A DNA stretch of 64,000 nucleotides, from NCBI RefSeq assembly GCF_900115825.1, contig NZ_FOXW01000005.1, positions 62,001 through 126,000 on the forward strand. Reading direction: 5' to 3'. Under the pieces are notes generated by a model, which searched no databases, had not been told where the DNA came from, and was given only the letters and a program-made list of their open reading frames with translations. The first letter of the stretch is position 1. Each line of letters begins with the position of its first letter. A program made the position numbers and the translations under genes. Source of the stretch: Desemzia incerta. Its GTDB lineage: Bacteria > Bacillota > Bacilli > Lactobacillales > Carnobacteriaceae. This document shows positions 18,387 through 27,954 of this stretch, piece after piece.

Positions 18387-18415
18387 TTGATTATTAAAAC
18401 GCTATCTTTTATAAT
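18387..18415 (+). promoter_or_regulatory. sigma-A promoter for hpf
   Basis: TTGATT (18387-18392), 17 nt, perfect TATAAT (18410-18415). The predicted transcript has a leader of about 180 nt before the hpf start codon. Confidence 0.7.
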
Positions 18416-18601
18416 GACATTAAGCAATACATCATGTGAGTGGTCCATATGATGTTGCGGTATCTGATGATTAGAGGTGTTAATCAAACAGTAGTAACAG
18501 AACTACCTATTAAAGAACGAAAGAGTTCGCAAAAAAGGTTCTGCTATTTTAAAAACCTATTAACTACCAAAAGGTATCAGATTGAAAGGGGAGACTGTTT
18601 T

Positions 18602-19159
18602 ATGATTAGATATAATGTCCGTGGAGAAAACATTGAGGTGACTGCTGCGATTCGCAGTTATGTAGAGAAAAAAGTAAGCAAGATTGAAAAATACTTTAAT
18701 GATGTACCAGAGGCTACAGCTCACGTAAATTTAAAAACGTATTCTGATAAAACAGCAAAAGTGGAAGTGACTATCCCAGTACCGTACATTGTGTTACGCG
18801 CAGAAGAAACTTCTCCAGATCTATATGGAAGTATCGATCTAGTTGTGGATAAACTAGAAAGACAAATGCGTAAGTACAAAACGAAAACAAACCGCAAAGG
18901 ACGCGCGCAACAAAATCAACCGATCGATCCGCTTGCAGGAACAGATTTTGAACAAGCAGCTGATGAAGAAGCCGATGATGAAATGTCCATTGTACGTACA
19001 AAACGCTTATCTTTAAAACCAATGAATAGTGAAGAAGCTGTATTACAAATGAACATGTTAGGGCATGACTTCTTTATTTTCGAGGATGCTGATACTAATG
19101 GAACAAGCATCGTTTACCGTAGAAATGACGGTCAATACGGATTGATTGAAACAGAGTAA
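18602..19159 (+). CDS. hpf: long-form ribosome hibernation promoting factor
   Basis: 185 aa. The N-terminal HPF/YfiA domain (MIRYNVRGENIEVTAAIRSY) is followed by a linker around residues 100-125 and a C-terminal domain (SIVRTKRLSLKPMNSEEAV) that dimerises 70S ribosomes into 100S particles. This two-domain form is the one used by Firmicutes. ATG at 18602 is supported by AGGGGAG 8 nt upstream; a longer in-frame start at 18440 would add 54 residues that match nothing in the family. Position between comFC and secA is the common order in this group. Confidence 0.95.
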   Translation: MIRYNVRGENIEVTAAIRSYVEKKVSKIEKYFNDVPEATAHVNLKTYSDKTAKVEVTIPVPYIVLRAEETSPDLYGSIDLVVDKLERQMRKYKTKTNRKGRAQQNQPIDPLAGTDFEQAADEEADDEMSIVRTKRLSLKPMNSEEAVLQMNMLGHDFFIFEDADTNGTSIVYRRNDGQYGLIETE

Positions 19160-19180
19160 TCCAACTCTTTAAATATGCTA

Positions 19181-19237
19181 GAAACAATAGAGAACCTGAA
19201 CAAAGAGATATTCTTTGTTCAGGTTCTCTATTGTTTC
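19181..19237 (+). terminator. strong hairpin terminator after hpf
   Basis: A 26-bp perfect stem (19181-19206 with 19212-19237) around a 5-nt loop. Confidence 0.88.
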
Positions 19238-19438
19238 TTCAAAAAGGAATATTTTGTGGAGACTTTAAAGCACAGTCTTGCCTTTTAGCGAAAAAAGGTT
19301 TAATTTCTTTCTCTATATATGATAGAATTAGAAAGAATGTAAACTGAACAATAGGTGAAGTGTAACAAAAACACACATGTCATATGATATAGGCAAATAA
19401 ATAGTGGATAGAATGACCATATAGGGGAGAAATATTGA

Positions 19439-21976
19439 ATGGCAAATTTATTACGCAAGATCTTTGATACAGATAAAAAAGAATTAAAAGAATTAAATAA
19501 AATTGCACAAGAAATCGAACAATATGGAGATCGAATGTCAGCTTTAACAGACGAACAGTTACAAGCTAAAACTCCAGAGTTTCAAGAACGTTATAAAAAT
19601 GGCGAAACATTAGACGATTTACTGCCAGAAGCTTTTGCGGTCGTCCGTGAAGCAGCAAAACGTGTCTTAGGATTATATCCATTCCATGTTCAATTAATGG
19701 GAGGAATCACTTTACACCGCGGGAATATCGCTGAGATGAAAACCGGTGAAGGTAAAACATTGACAGCTACTATGCCTGTTTATTTGAATGCATTAAGCGG
19801 CGAAGGTGTTCACGTTGTTACTGTCAACGAATACTTGGCAAGTCGTGATGCTGTTGAGATGGGTGAATTGTATGAATGGTTAGGGTTAACCGTTGGATTG
19901 AATACCAATGACAAATCATCAGCAGAAAAACGTGAAGCTTACAATTCAGATATTATGTACAGTACAAATAATGAGCTTGGATTTGATTATTTACGTGACA
20001 ATATGGTCGTCTATAGAGAACAAATGGTACAACGTCCTTTGAACTTTGCAGTTGTCGATGAGGTCGACTCTATTTTGATTGATGAGGCAAGAACGCCGTT
20101 GATCATTTCAGGGCAAACACAAAAATCAAATACATTGTATACTCGTACCGACTTTTTTGTGAAAGGTTTGAAAGAAGACGAAGACTATACGATCGATGTT
20201 TCTTCAAAAACGATTGCCTTAACAGAAGAAGGAATGGAAAAAGCAGAAAAAACATTCCGAGTAGAAAACTTATACGATGTTGAAAACCAAGAATTGACGC
20301 ATCATTTAGATCAAGCATTGCGTGCGAATTACATCATGCACCATGATATCGATTATGTGGTTCAAGAAGGTAAAGTGAAGATCGTTGACCAATTTACTGG
20401 ACGTATTATGGAAGGCAGACGTTATTCTGATGGGCTTCACCAAGCTATCGAAGCTAAAGAAGGCGTAGAAATTCAAAAAGAATCTAAAACAATGGCCAAC
20501 ATTACGTTCCAAAACTACTTCCGTATGTACAAAAAGTTATCTGGTATGACAGGTACAGCTAAAACAGAAGAAGAGGAATTCCGTGAAATCTACAATATGA
20601 GTGTAGTAGCTATTCCAACCAACAAACCGTTAGGCCGTGATGACCGTCCAGATTTGCTTTACCCTTCATTAGAAAGCAAGTTCAAGAGTGTTGTAGAAGA
20701 AATCAAAGAACGTCACTCAAAAGGCCAACCCATATTGGTCGGTACAGTAGCAGTAGAAACATCTGAGTTGCTGTCAAAACTATTGAAACAAGAAAAAATA
20801 CCTCACCAAGTATTGAATGCGAAAAATCACTTTAAAGAAGCTGAAATCATTACAAACGCTGGACAACAAGGTGCAGTTACGATCGCAACCAACATGGCTG
20901 GTCGTGGAACGGATATCAAGCTAGGTCATGGTGTTCGTGAATTGGGCGGGTTATGCGTTATTGGTACGGAACGTCATGAATCTCGTCGTATCGATAACCA
21001 ATTGCGTGGACGTGCAGGTCGTCAAGGTGACCCTGGTGTCAGTCAATTTTACCTATCTCTAGAAGATGATTTGATGAGACGTTTTGGGTCCGAAAAAATC
21101 CAAGCCGTTTTACAACAATTGAAGCTGGATGAAGAATCAACCGTTATCCAAAGTAAAATGATTTCTCGCCAAGTAGAATCAGCTCAAAAACGTGTCGAAG
21201 GGAACAACTATGATACACGTAAAAACGTCTTGAAATATGATGATGTTATGCGTGAGCAACGTGAAGTCATCTATAAACAACGTTTGGAAGTCATGATGGA
21301 AACTGAATCTTTGAAAAAGGTTACTGTTCCAATGATCAAACGTACGATCAATCGTATCGTACAAGCCAATACACAAGGCGAACAAAAAGAGTGGGACTTG
21401 CAGAATATCATCGACTTTGCCGGATCAGCTTTAGTTCATCAAGACACTGTTACTGTAGCTGACTTAGAAGGCAAAACAGCTGATGAAATCGAAGATTACT
21501 TGTTGGAATTAGCTAAGAGTGTATATGCTGAAAAAGAAGCTCAATTGAATGGAACAGAACAAGTTCTTGAATTTGAAAAAGTAATTGTTTTACGTGTAGT
21601 AGATACTAAATGGACAGACCATATCGATACAATGGACCAGTTGCGTCAAGGTATCGGGTTGCGTGCATATGGTCAATCGAATCCTTTAGTAGAGTATCAA
21701 GCAGAAGCCTTCACTTTATTTGAAGAAATGATTGCGTCAATCGATTATGATGTCACTCGCTTCTTAATGAAATCTCAAATCCGTCAAAACTTGAAACGTG
21801 AACAAGTGTCAGCTGGAGCCGCTGCTCATGCTGATAATGCTAAAAAAGCAGCTGAGCAATCAAAACAAGAGATCAAACAAGCTGTTCGTGTAGATGGAAG
21901 TAAAGTAGGACGCAATGATCCATGTCCATGCGGAAGCGGAAAAAAATTCAAAAACTGTCACGGAAAAGAAGATTAA
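19439..21976 (+). CDS. secA: preprotein translocase ATPase SecA
   Basis: 845 aa, the usual length for Firmicutes SecA1. It drives Sec-dependent secretion through SecYEG. Walker A is TGEGKT (T102-T107), Walker B is the [16 protein letters not shown] region, the SecA signature GRGTDIKLG and [13 protein letters not shown] follow, and the C-terminal zinc-binding tail is [14 protein letters not shown], which contacts SecB-like partners or ribosomes. Start ATG 19439 with AGGGGAGA 8 nt upstream. prfB follows after 107 nt with a hairpin between. Confidence 0.98.
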   Translation: MANLLRKIFDTDKKELKELNKIAQEIEQYGDRMSALTDEQLQAKTPEFQERYKNGETLDDLLPEAFAVVREAAKRVLGLYPFHVQLMGGITLHRGNIAEMKTGEGKTLTATMPVYLNALSGEGVHVVTVNEYLASRDAVEMGELYEWLGLTVGLNTNDKSSAEKREAYNSDIMYSTNNELGFDYLRDNMVVYREQMVQRPLNFAVVDEVDSILIDEARTPLIISGQTQKSNTLYTRTDFFVKGLKEDEDYTIDVSSKTIALTEEGMEKAEKTFRVENLYDVENQELTHHLDQALRANYIMHHDIDYVVQEGKVKIVDQFTGRIMEGRRYSDGLHQAIEAKEGVEIQKESKTMANITFQNYFRMYKKLSGMTGTAKTEEEEFREIYNMSVVAIPTNKPLGRDDRPDLLYPSLESKFKSVVEEIKERHSKGQPILVGTVAVETSELLSKLLKQEKIPHQVLNAKNHFKEAEIITNAGQQGAVTIATNMAGRGTDIKLGHGVRELGGLCVIGTERHESRRIDNQLRGRAGRQGDPGVSQFYLSLEDDLMRRFGSEKIQAVLQQLKLDEESTVIQSKMISRQVESAQKRVEGNNYDTRKNVLKYDDVMREQREVIYKQRLEVMMETESLKKVTVPMIKRTINRIVQANTQGEQKEWDLQNIIDFAGSALVHQDTVTVADLEGKTADEIEDYLLELAKSVYAEKEAQLNGTEQVLEFEKVIVLRVVDTKWTDHIDTMDQLRQGIGLRAYGQSNPLVEYQAEAFTLFEEMIASIDYDVTRFLMKSQIRQNLKREQVSAGAAAHADNAKKAAEQSKQEIKQAVRVDGSKVGRNDPCPCGSGKKFKNCHGKED

Positions 21977-22019
21977 GAAAATTAGTCGTTAAGTAACAAT
22001 AGACTATATTGAATAGTTA

Positions 22020-22069
22020 GACTTGAGGGGTTAGACAAAGAGATTTGGCTAAGCCCTCAGTCCATTTTT
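22020..22069 (+). terminator. hairpin with T-run directly before the prfB ribosome binding site
   Basis: GACTTGAGGG..TTAG (22020-22034) pairs with CTAAGCCCTCAGTC (22049-22062) with one bulge and one mismatch, followed by CATTTTTT. The prfB AGGAGG begins at the next base, so the structure acts either as the secA terminator or as a leader attenuator of prfB. Confidence 0.65.
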
Positions 22070-22083
22070 TAGGAGGAAAAATA

Positions 22084-23191
22084 ATGGAACAAAGTGAAGT
22101 AAGAAATTTTTTAGAAGCAGTCGAAAAGAAGCTAGTCAACTTTAGGGGGTCTCTTTGACTTAGAAGGTATGGAGAGAGACATTGCTGAATACAATGAAAT
22201 TATGTCTGAACCAGGTTTTTGGGAAAATACTGAAAAAGCGCAAGAAACGATCAATAAGGCGAACACGATCAAAGAAAAATACAATCAATTCAAAGCACTA
22301 GAGACAAAAAAAGAAGATTTGGAAATCATGTTGGAAATGCTGAGCGAGGAACACGATGAAGCGTTGGAAAAAGAACTGAGCGATACAGCTATCCAATATG
22401 AGAAAGAACTTGATGAGTTTGAACTTCAAATGTTGTTAAGTGACCCTTACGATAAAAACAATGCCCTTTTAGAAATCCATCCTGGAGCAGGAGGGACGGA
22501 ATCACAAGACTGGGGAAGCATGTTGTATCGTATGTACACAAGATGGTCTGAAAAAAGAGGGTTTAAAGTAGAAATCGTGGATTATCAAGATGGCGATGAA
22601 GCTGGAATCAAAAGTGTGACTCTTTTAATCAAAGGGCATAATGCTTACGGCTATTTGAAAGCTGAAAAAGGCGTGCATCGATTAGTCCGTATTTCTCCTT
22701 TCGATTCTGCAGGCAGAAGACATACTTCGTTTGCATCCGTCGATGTAGTGCCGGAAATCAATGAAGATATTGACATTGAAATCAATTCTGATGACTTGAA
22801 AGTAGATACTTATCGCGCAAGCGGTGCTGGTGGACAACACATCAACAAAACAGACTCTGCTGTTCGAATCACTCATATTCCTACAGGCGTTGTTACAGCA
22901 AGTCAGGCTCAACGTTCTCAGTTGAAAAACAGAGAGCAAGCCATGAGTATGTTGAAAGCAAAACTGTACCAAATGCAAGTAGAAGAAAAAGAAAAAGAAA
23001 TGGCTGCTATTCGAGGCGAACAAAAAGAAATTGGATGGGGCTCACAAATCCGTTCTTATGTTTTCCACCCTTATTCTATGGTTAAAGATCATCGTACAAA
23101 CTATGAAACGGGGAACGTAAATGGAGTAATGGATGGAGATCTTGATCCTTTCATTCATGCTTATTTAAGCAATAGTCTAAAAAGCGACTAA
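22084..23191 (+). CDS. prfB: peptide chain release factor 2, expressed by programmed +1 frameshift
   Basis: The gene is split into a 24-codon first part (22084-22155), ending at an in-frame TGA at 22156-22158, and the main frame from GAC at 22157 to 23191. Together they give 368 aa, the normal RF2 length. RF2 releases peptides at UGA and UAA. Seen: the stop-recognition SPF motif (ISPFDSAG) and the catalytic GGQ at residues 249-251 ([10 protein letters not shown]). Start ATG 22084 has AGGAGG at the correct distance. Low RF2 lets the ribosome shift past UGA, so the factor controls its own level. Confidence 0.96.
22144..22159 (+). promoter_or_regulatory. prfB programmed +1 frameshift site
   Basis: AGGGGG (internal Shine-Dalgarno), three nucleotides, then CTT TGA C: the canonical RF2 arrangement. 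Sliding of the peptidyl-tRNA from CTT to TTT puts GAC in the next codon. Confidence 0.95.
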
Positions 23192-23273
23192 TCAAAAGCC
23201 TTGATTTAGGCGGCTTAAATCTTCGTTTAAAAACTGAATAGTGTGTTTAAAAATTTGCTCTTATAAAAGTGTC

Positions 23274-23312
23274 GAACTTCTGTCATATTTAGTCAATGGC
23301 AGAAGTTCTTTT
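23274..23312 (+). terminator. hairpin terminator after prfB
   Basis: 13-bp stem GAACTTCTGTCAT with ATGGCAGAAGTTC (one G-U pair), followed by a T-run. Confidence 0.85.
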
Positions 23313-23531
23313 TTTGTCATCTTTGTAATATTCAAAGGGATAAGTAAATAGATAATGAAACAGAATTAGGCGCTAAAGTTGGAGCAAAAGGGTTTAATCG
23401 TTAGTATAACAACAAAAGAGAACGTTTATTTAAAAAGTATCAATAATAGTAAAGGTCTTTCTGCAGCGTAATATCATGAAATATATTGAAATGTTTTTGT
23501 AAAGAGATTAAAACAGACATTAATGTCGTGA

Positions 23532-23541
23532 GTGATATAAT
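23532..23541 (+). promoter_or_regulatory. extended -10 promoter for ftsE
   Basis: GTGATATAAT: a perfect TATAAT (23536-23541) with the TGn extension. No good -35 hexamer is visible. Confidence 0.5.
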
Positions 23542-23550
23542 GGGTTTTGT

Positions 23551-23575
23551 GCAAAGGGAAGTCTTTGCCTTTTTT
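23551..23575 (+). promoter_or_regulatory. short hairpin and T-run in the ftsE leader
   Basis: GCAAAG (23551-23556) pairs with CTTTGC (23563-23568), then C and six T. It lies within about 30 nt of the predicted transcription start, so it looks like a small attenuator rather than an end-of-gene terminator. Confidence 0.4.
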
Positions 23576-23626
23576 ATTCTGTTAACACCAGATAAAAAAA
23601 TCTAAATTTAGATAGGTGATAAAACA

Positions 23627-24313
23627 ATGATAGAGATGCTCAACGTTTCGAAAAAGTATCCTAATGGGATTACTGCCGTGAACGATTTAACTATTCGTAT
23701 TGAGCAAGGTGAATTTGTTTATGTAGTCGGGCCAAGTGGTGCTGGAAAATCAACCTTTATTAAGATGATGTATAGAGAAGAATTACCTACAAAAGGAACT
23801 ATCAAAGTAGGAGACTTCGATTTAGTGAAAATGAAGAATAAAGACATCCCTTATTTAAGAAGACATGTAGGAGTCGTTTTTCAAGATTTCAAATTGTTGC
23901 CAAAGCTTACTGTATATGAAAATATTGCTTACGCGATGGAAGTCGTTGAAAAAAATCCAAAAATAATCAAAAAACGTGTCTTAGAAGTTCTTGATTTAGT
24001 CAATTTAAAACACAAAGTCAAAATGTTCCCAAATGAATTATCCGGTGGTGAGCAGCAACGTATCGCTATTGCAAGAGCTATTGCCAATATGCCGCGTGTG
24101 TTGATCTGTGATGAGCCGACTGGTAACTTAGACCCTGAAACATCATGGGAAATCATGAATATTCTAGAAGAAATTTCTAATCGAGGAACAACTATTATTA
24201 TGGCAACACACAACAGCCAAATTGTTAACCAAGTAAGACATAGAGTTCTTGCTATCGACAATGGCCGTATTGTCCGGGATCAACAGGAAGGAGAATATGG
24301 TTATGAAGCTTAG
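23627..24313 (+). CDS. ftsE: cell division ATP-binding protein FtsE
   Basis: 228 aa ABC ATPase. Walker A GPSGAGKST at residues 35-43, Q-loop VVFQDFKLLPKLTVYENIAYAM, signature LSGGEQQRIAIARA, Walker B VLICDEPTGNLD. With FtsX it forms a membrane complex that controls peptidoglycan hydrolases at division; in this group the partner hydrolase is PcsB-like, and such a gene follows ftsX here. The 3' end overlaps ftsX by about a dozen bases. Confidence 0.97.
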   Translation: MIEMLNVSKKYPNGITAVNDLTIRIEQGEFVYVVGPSGAGKSTFIKMMYREELPTKGTIKVGDFDLVKMKNKDIPYLRRHVGVVFQDFKLLPKLTVYENIAYAMEVVEKNPKIIKKRVLEVLDLVNLKHKVKMFPNELSGGEQQRIAIARAIANMPRVLICDEPTGNLDPETSWEIMNILEEISNRGTTIIMATHNSQIVNQVRHRVLAIDNGRIVRDQQEGEYGYEA

Positions 24314-25190
24314 AACTATGGGAAGACACTTTAAAGAGGCTTTTAAAAGCTTAGTCCGAAACGGATGGATGTCAGTGGCAGCAGTCAGTGCTGTAGCTGT
24401 AACATTGCTTTTAGTAGGGAGCTTCGTTGCTTTATTGATGAACGTGAACAAATTAGCATCTGACGTAGAGAACGATGTAAGTGTTCGTGTTTACATCGAT
24501 TTAGCTGCAAATGAAGAACAACAAACACAATTAGGTGAAGAGCTGGAAAAACTAGAAGCCGTTGAAACGGTCGAATATTCTAGCCGTGAAGATGAATTAC
24601 AACAAGTTGTAGGAACGTATGGAGCAGAATTTGATTTATTCGAAGGCGACGATAACCCATTACATGATGTATATATCGTCAACACAACCACTCCTCAACA
24701 GACAAGTGCTGTTGCTAAACAAGCAGAAGAACTAGAATTTGTTTCTCAAGCCAACTATGGTGGAGCAGAAGCAGACAAGTTATTCAAAACGATGGAGAAT
24801 GTGCGTAACGTCGGTGGGATAGTGATTATAGCGTTATTGTTAACGGCTGTATTCTTGATTTCGAATACGATTCGAATCACCATTTTCTCTAGACGTACCG
24901 AAATTGAAATCATGAAATTAGTAGGAGCAACAAACTGGTTCATTCGTTGGCCATTTGTTATCGAAGGAGCTTTGATCGGTCTTGTGGGAGCAATCATCCC
25001 AACAGCTATCATCAGCGGAGTTTATATTTACGGTTATGAAGTGATTTCAAATTACTTTGTGGGAACATACTTCTCATTATTACCTGTAAATCCATTCCTG
25101 TTCCAATTAGGTGCTGTCTTATTAGCAGTCGGATTTGTTATCGGATCAATCGGTTCTATCTTATCCATCAGAAAATTCTTACGTGTATAA
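24303..25190 (+). CDS. ftsX: cell division ABC transporter permease FtsX
   Basis: 295 aa. Start MKLRTMGRHFKEAFKSLVRNG is the usual FtsX opening. There is one N-terminal membrane helix, a large extracellular loop (about residues 50-150, acidic) that contacts the hydrolase, and three C-terminal helices. ATG at 24303 has AAGGAG 9 nt upstream; the in-frame ATG at 24297 is too close to it. It overlaps the end of ftsE. Works with FtsE to transmit ATP hydrolysis across the membrane. Confidence 0.96.
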   Translation: MKLRTMGRHFKEAFKSLVRNGWMSVAAVSAVAVTLLLVGSFVALLMNVNKLASDVENDVSVRVYIDLAANEEQQTQLGEELEKLEAVETVEYSSREDELQQVVGTYGAEFDLFEGDDNPLHDVYIVNTTTPQQTSAVAKQAEELEFVSQANYGGAEADKLFKTMENVRNVGGIVIIALLLTAVFLISNTIRITIFSRRTEIEIMKLVGATNWFIRWPFVIEGALIGLVGAIIPTAIISGVYIYGYEVISNYFVGTYFSLLPVNPFLFQLGAVLLAVGFVIGSIGSILSIRKFLRV

Positions 25191-25268
25191 AAACAAACAA
25201 GCATCTCAGCAAGTCAAATGTATTGAACAGTAGTCAAAAACTTATCGTAGACATTAGGGGGAAACATC

Positions 25269-26465
25269 GTGAACAAGAAATTAGTCCATTTTGCATTATT
25301 AGCTATGTTAGGAGTTTCAACAGCAATCTCGCCAATTACAGCTTATGCATCAGTTGATTCAGATATTGAAAGCACAACGAACAAATTAACAGAATTGCAA
25401 AAAGAAGAGCAATCTGCTCAAGCTTCTTTAGTGGAAATCGCTGAAACTATTAAAGACAATGAAGTTAAAGCTGAATCTTTAGTAGCTGAAATGACAGCAA
25501 CGCAAAACCAATTGGAAGAACTGAAAACTAAAATTGCTGATTTAACTGAAGCAATTGAAGATCGCGAAGAAAAGCTGGCTATGCAAGCTCGTTCAGTTCA
25601 GACAAAAGGGAATACTGGAAACTTTGTAGAATTCTTACTAGAAGCTGACAACGTAGCAGATGCCTTAGCGCGTATGGATGTTGTAAGCAACTTGGTAAAA
25701 GCAAACAAAGATTTAGTTACTGCTCAAAATCAAGACAAAGAAGCAATAGCGAAAGCAGAAAAAACAACTGAAGAAAAACTTCAAGAACAAAATCTATTGG
25801 CTGCAGAGTTAGAGTCTGCTAAAGCTGATCTTGAAGCTAAAAAGCTTGAAAAAGAAGTAGTTGTAGCAACAATTGCAGCTGAAAAAACAGATGTACAAGA
25901 GCAAAAAGAATATTATTTGTCATTAAAAGAAGCTGCTGAAACAGAAGTAGCTACATTAACTTCTATTGATGCAGAAATTGCTTCTGCTGTAGAAAACGCT
26001 GGAGAAGAAACAGTTGTTGCATCAACTGAAAAAGCTTCTTCAGAAGCTTCTGCTAAACCAAAAGCTGAACAACCAACAAAAGTGACGACTGCTCCTGCAG
26101 GCGGAGTATGGGCAACTGTACAAAATGCTGCTTATGCAGTGTCAGGAACACCTTACTTGTATGGTGGTAATACAACTTCTGGTTTTGACTGTTCAGGTTT
26201 TACAACTTATGTATTCAAGAAAGCTGGTATCACTCTTCCTCGTACAGCGAGCGGACAATACGGAGCTTCTACAAAAGTTTCTCAATCTCAAGCACAACCT
26301 GGAGATTTAGTATTCTTTAGTCAATCTGGCGGAATTGATCACGTAGGTATTTATTTAGGAAACAATAAATTTATTGGTTCACAAAGTTCAACTGGAGTAG
26401 CAGTTGCTGAAATCAGTCAATCATACTGGGGCAAATACCTAGTAGGATTCGGACGCGTAAACTAA
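25269..26465 (+). CDS. PcsB-like secreted peptidoglycan hydrolase (NlpC/P60)
   Basis: 398 aa. Signal peptide ending near ISPITAYAS; a long coiled-coil domain (about residues 30-240) made of alternating Glu/Lys/Ala helices; an Ala/Ser/Glu-rich linker; and an NlpC/P60 domain with catalytic C308 (FDCSGF) and H358 (DHVGIYLG). This layout matches the FtsEX-activated hydrolases (PcsB/CwlO type), although PcsB itself carries a CHAP domain. GTG start 25269 with AGGGGG upstream. Its position right after ftsEX supports this partnership. Confidence 0.92.
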   Translation: MNKKLVHFALLAMLGVSTAISPITAYASVDSDIESTTNKLTELQKEEQSAQASLVEIAETIKDNEVKAESLVAEMTATQNQLEELKTKIADLTEAIEDREEKLAMQARSVQTKGNTGNFVEFLLEADNVADALARMDVVSNLVKANKDLVTAQNQDKEAIAKAEKTTEEKLQEQNLLAAELESAKADLEAKKLEKEVVVATIAAEKTDVQEQKEYYLSLKEAAETEVATLTSIDAEIASAVENAGEETVVASTEKASSEASAKPKAEQPTKVTTAPAGGVWATVQNAAYAVSGTPYLYGGNTTSGFDCSGFTTYVFKKAGITLPRTASGQYGASTKVSQSQAQPGDLVFFSQSGGIDHVGIYLGNNKFIGSQSSTGVAVAEISQSYWGKYLVGFGRVN

Positions 26466-26514
26466 TTATCGTTTCTAGAAAGAAACACCCCCTAATTAGT
26501 CAACGATGATAAGT

Positions 26515-26560
26515 AAAAGACTTCACTCTTTCTATTTAAGAAAGAGTGAAGTCTTTTTTT
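26515..26560 (+). terminator. hairpin terminator after the NlpC/P60 gene
   Basis: 18-bp perfect stem AAAAGACTTCACTCTTTC with its complement, loop of 7 nt, then a long T-run. Confidence 0.92.
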
Positions 26561-26646
26561 TTTATAAATAGTAAAATATATTTACACTGCCTTATGGTAT
26601 AGTAGAAGTAAGAGACGCATGAAAATACTTAGTCTGTAAAAGCAAC

Positions 26647-26681
26647 TGTAAATTTTTTGTAAATTGTATTGTCTTTGTAAA
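26647..26681. promoter_or_regulatory. tandem TGTAAA repeats (PhoP or WalR boxes)
   Basis: TGTAAA at 26647 and 26658 (five nt between), then TGTATT at 26665 and TGTAAA at 26676 (again five nt between). TGTWAH-N5-TGTWAH is the WalR box; the same bases on the opposite strand read TTTACA-N5-TTTACA, the PhoP direct repeat. The boxes precede the minJ-like/phoPR operon, so autoregulation by PhoP is plausible but not separable from WalR control by sequence. Confidence 0.6.
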
Positions 26682-26744
26682 AATTAAGATTATCGTATGT
26701 TTGTTTGATAGAATAGATATTAGAGCTGGGGGAGAAGCAGAAAT

Positions 26745-27920
26745 ATGATCACAAATTTACTTAGTGCACTGTTATTATTTTTTATTCAACCTACTTTTTT
26801 AGTGGGAATTATTGTAGCAATACTATTGTCTGTACGCAGAAAGAAGCAAGAGCGAAAACTTTTTCGTGTGGCCATCAATAAAGACAGCCATGAAATAAAG
26901 GATTATTTTTTGAAAGGGCTCTTAGCTGGTTTGATTTCATCTATTCTTGTGGTGGCAGCAGGGATCCCGATTACGATTGAAGCAGTGATCATCTATCAAC
27001 TACTCGTGTTACTAGCCTTCATTATTGGAGGGCACTTTATATATCCAATATTTACCATACCTTTGACTGCTTTTATTCTATGGGGAGCTAATAAAATCGG
27101 ATTATGGGAGCAGTTGCCAAATCCTGCCAAAAACTGGTATGAAGGTTTTGCCCAGAATGAGTGGATAAATAGTTCATTGATTCAAAATCTATTGATCATA
27201 ACGTTGATCCTACTATTTCTGACAGTTGTTCAATTGATGAAACAAAAAGAAAAAAACTATTCGCCAAAAATGATAGAAACTAAAAGAGGGAAAAAAATTG
27301 CAGCATACCAGTTGACGCCATTTTGGGTTATTCCGTTAGTGTTGATTATTCCGGGTGAGGCATTTACGAATTTGTTTGAATGGTGGCCTGTTTTTTCTAT
27401 CGGCGAGTCAAGCTATTCTTTCTTGATTTTACCAATACTAAGCGGGTTCAAATACACTGTGCGATCTCATGTGCCAAGAGAAGCTACTGTTAAGTTAGCT
27501 AAAGATTTATTGGCCGTTGCAATCTTTAGTGCACTCTGTCTTGCAGGAGCTTATTGGATACCGCTGTTAACGTATATTGGAACAGCGATTGTATTTTTAG
27601 GCGGTATAGCAGTATACATTCGTCATACCTTAAGAGAAAAAAATGGGCGTCAATTGTATGCACCCGCTAATGAAGGCTTAAAAGTAATCGGCATAAGACC
27701 TGATACCCCTGCTGAAAAAATGGAATTGCAAATCGGGGAAACTGTTGTGATGTGTAATGAAATGCCTATAGAAACGGAAGAGGACTTTCATGAGGCTCTT
27801 TCTAAAAACAGTGTTTACTGCCGGTTAAAAGTGAAAGATATTAAAGGCGAACCGCGTTTGACAGAAACAGCGTTATATGCGGACGATCCTCATGGTTTAG
27901 GGATTGTATTTTTACCTTGA
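26745..27920 (+). CDS. polytopic membrane protein with C-terminal PDZ domain, MinJ-like
   Basis: 391 aa. About seven to eight membrane helices occupy residues 1-300, followed by a PDZ domain (about 305-391) with GIRPDTPAEKMELQIGETVV. In Bacillus subtilis, MinJ has this layout and its gene lies near ftsEX, as here. MinJ bridges DivIVA and MinD for septum placement. Whether this protein has that role or another PDZ-scaffold function is inference. ATG 26745 has GGGGGAG upstream. phoP follows 34 nt later, so it is probably the first gene of the phoPR operon. Confidence 0.75.
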   Translation: MITNLLSALLLFFIQPTFLVGIIVAILLSVRRKKQERKLFRVAINKDSHEIKDYFLKGLLAGLISSILVVAAGIPITIEAVIIYQLLVLLAFIIGGHFIYPIFTIPLTAFILWGANKIGLWEQLPNPAKNWYEGFAQNEWINSSLIQNLLIITLILLFLTVVQLMKQKEKNYSPKMIETKRGKKIAAYQLTPFWVIPLVLIIPGEAFTNLFEWWPVFSIGESSYSFLILPILSGFKYTVRSHVPREATVKLAKDLLAVAIFSALCLAGAYWIPLLTYIGTAIVFLGGIAVYIRHTLREKNGRQLYAPANEGLKVIGIRPDTPAEKMELQIGETVVMCNEMPIETEEDFHEALSKNSVYCRLKVKDIKGEPRLTETALYADDPHGLGIVFLP

Positions 27921-27954
27921 CAAATAAAAAGAAAAAGATTAACGGAGGCATAAG

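Larger units (their letters stand above)
23192..23626. other. intergenic region prfB-ftsE
   Basis: 435 nt without a gene. It holds the prfB terminator (23274-23312), an extended -10 promoter for ftsE (23532-23541) and a short hairpin with T-run in the ftsE leader. Nothing else recognisable was seen. Confidence 0.6.

Noticed and set aside
18440-18601. N-terminal extension of hpf by 54 codons
   Set aside because: It starts only about 18 nt after the likely transcription start and lacks a ribosome binding site, while ATG 18602 has a good one and gives the normal family length.
22682-23023. Antisense open frame of 113 codons within prfB
   Set aside because: Overlaps a certain gene; composition is the mirror of prfB codon use and there is no ribosome binding site. 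The same applies to the other antisense frames over pst, uvrA, secA and pgcA.
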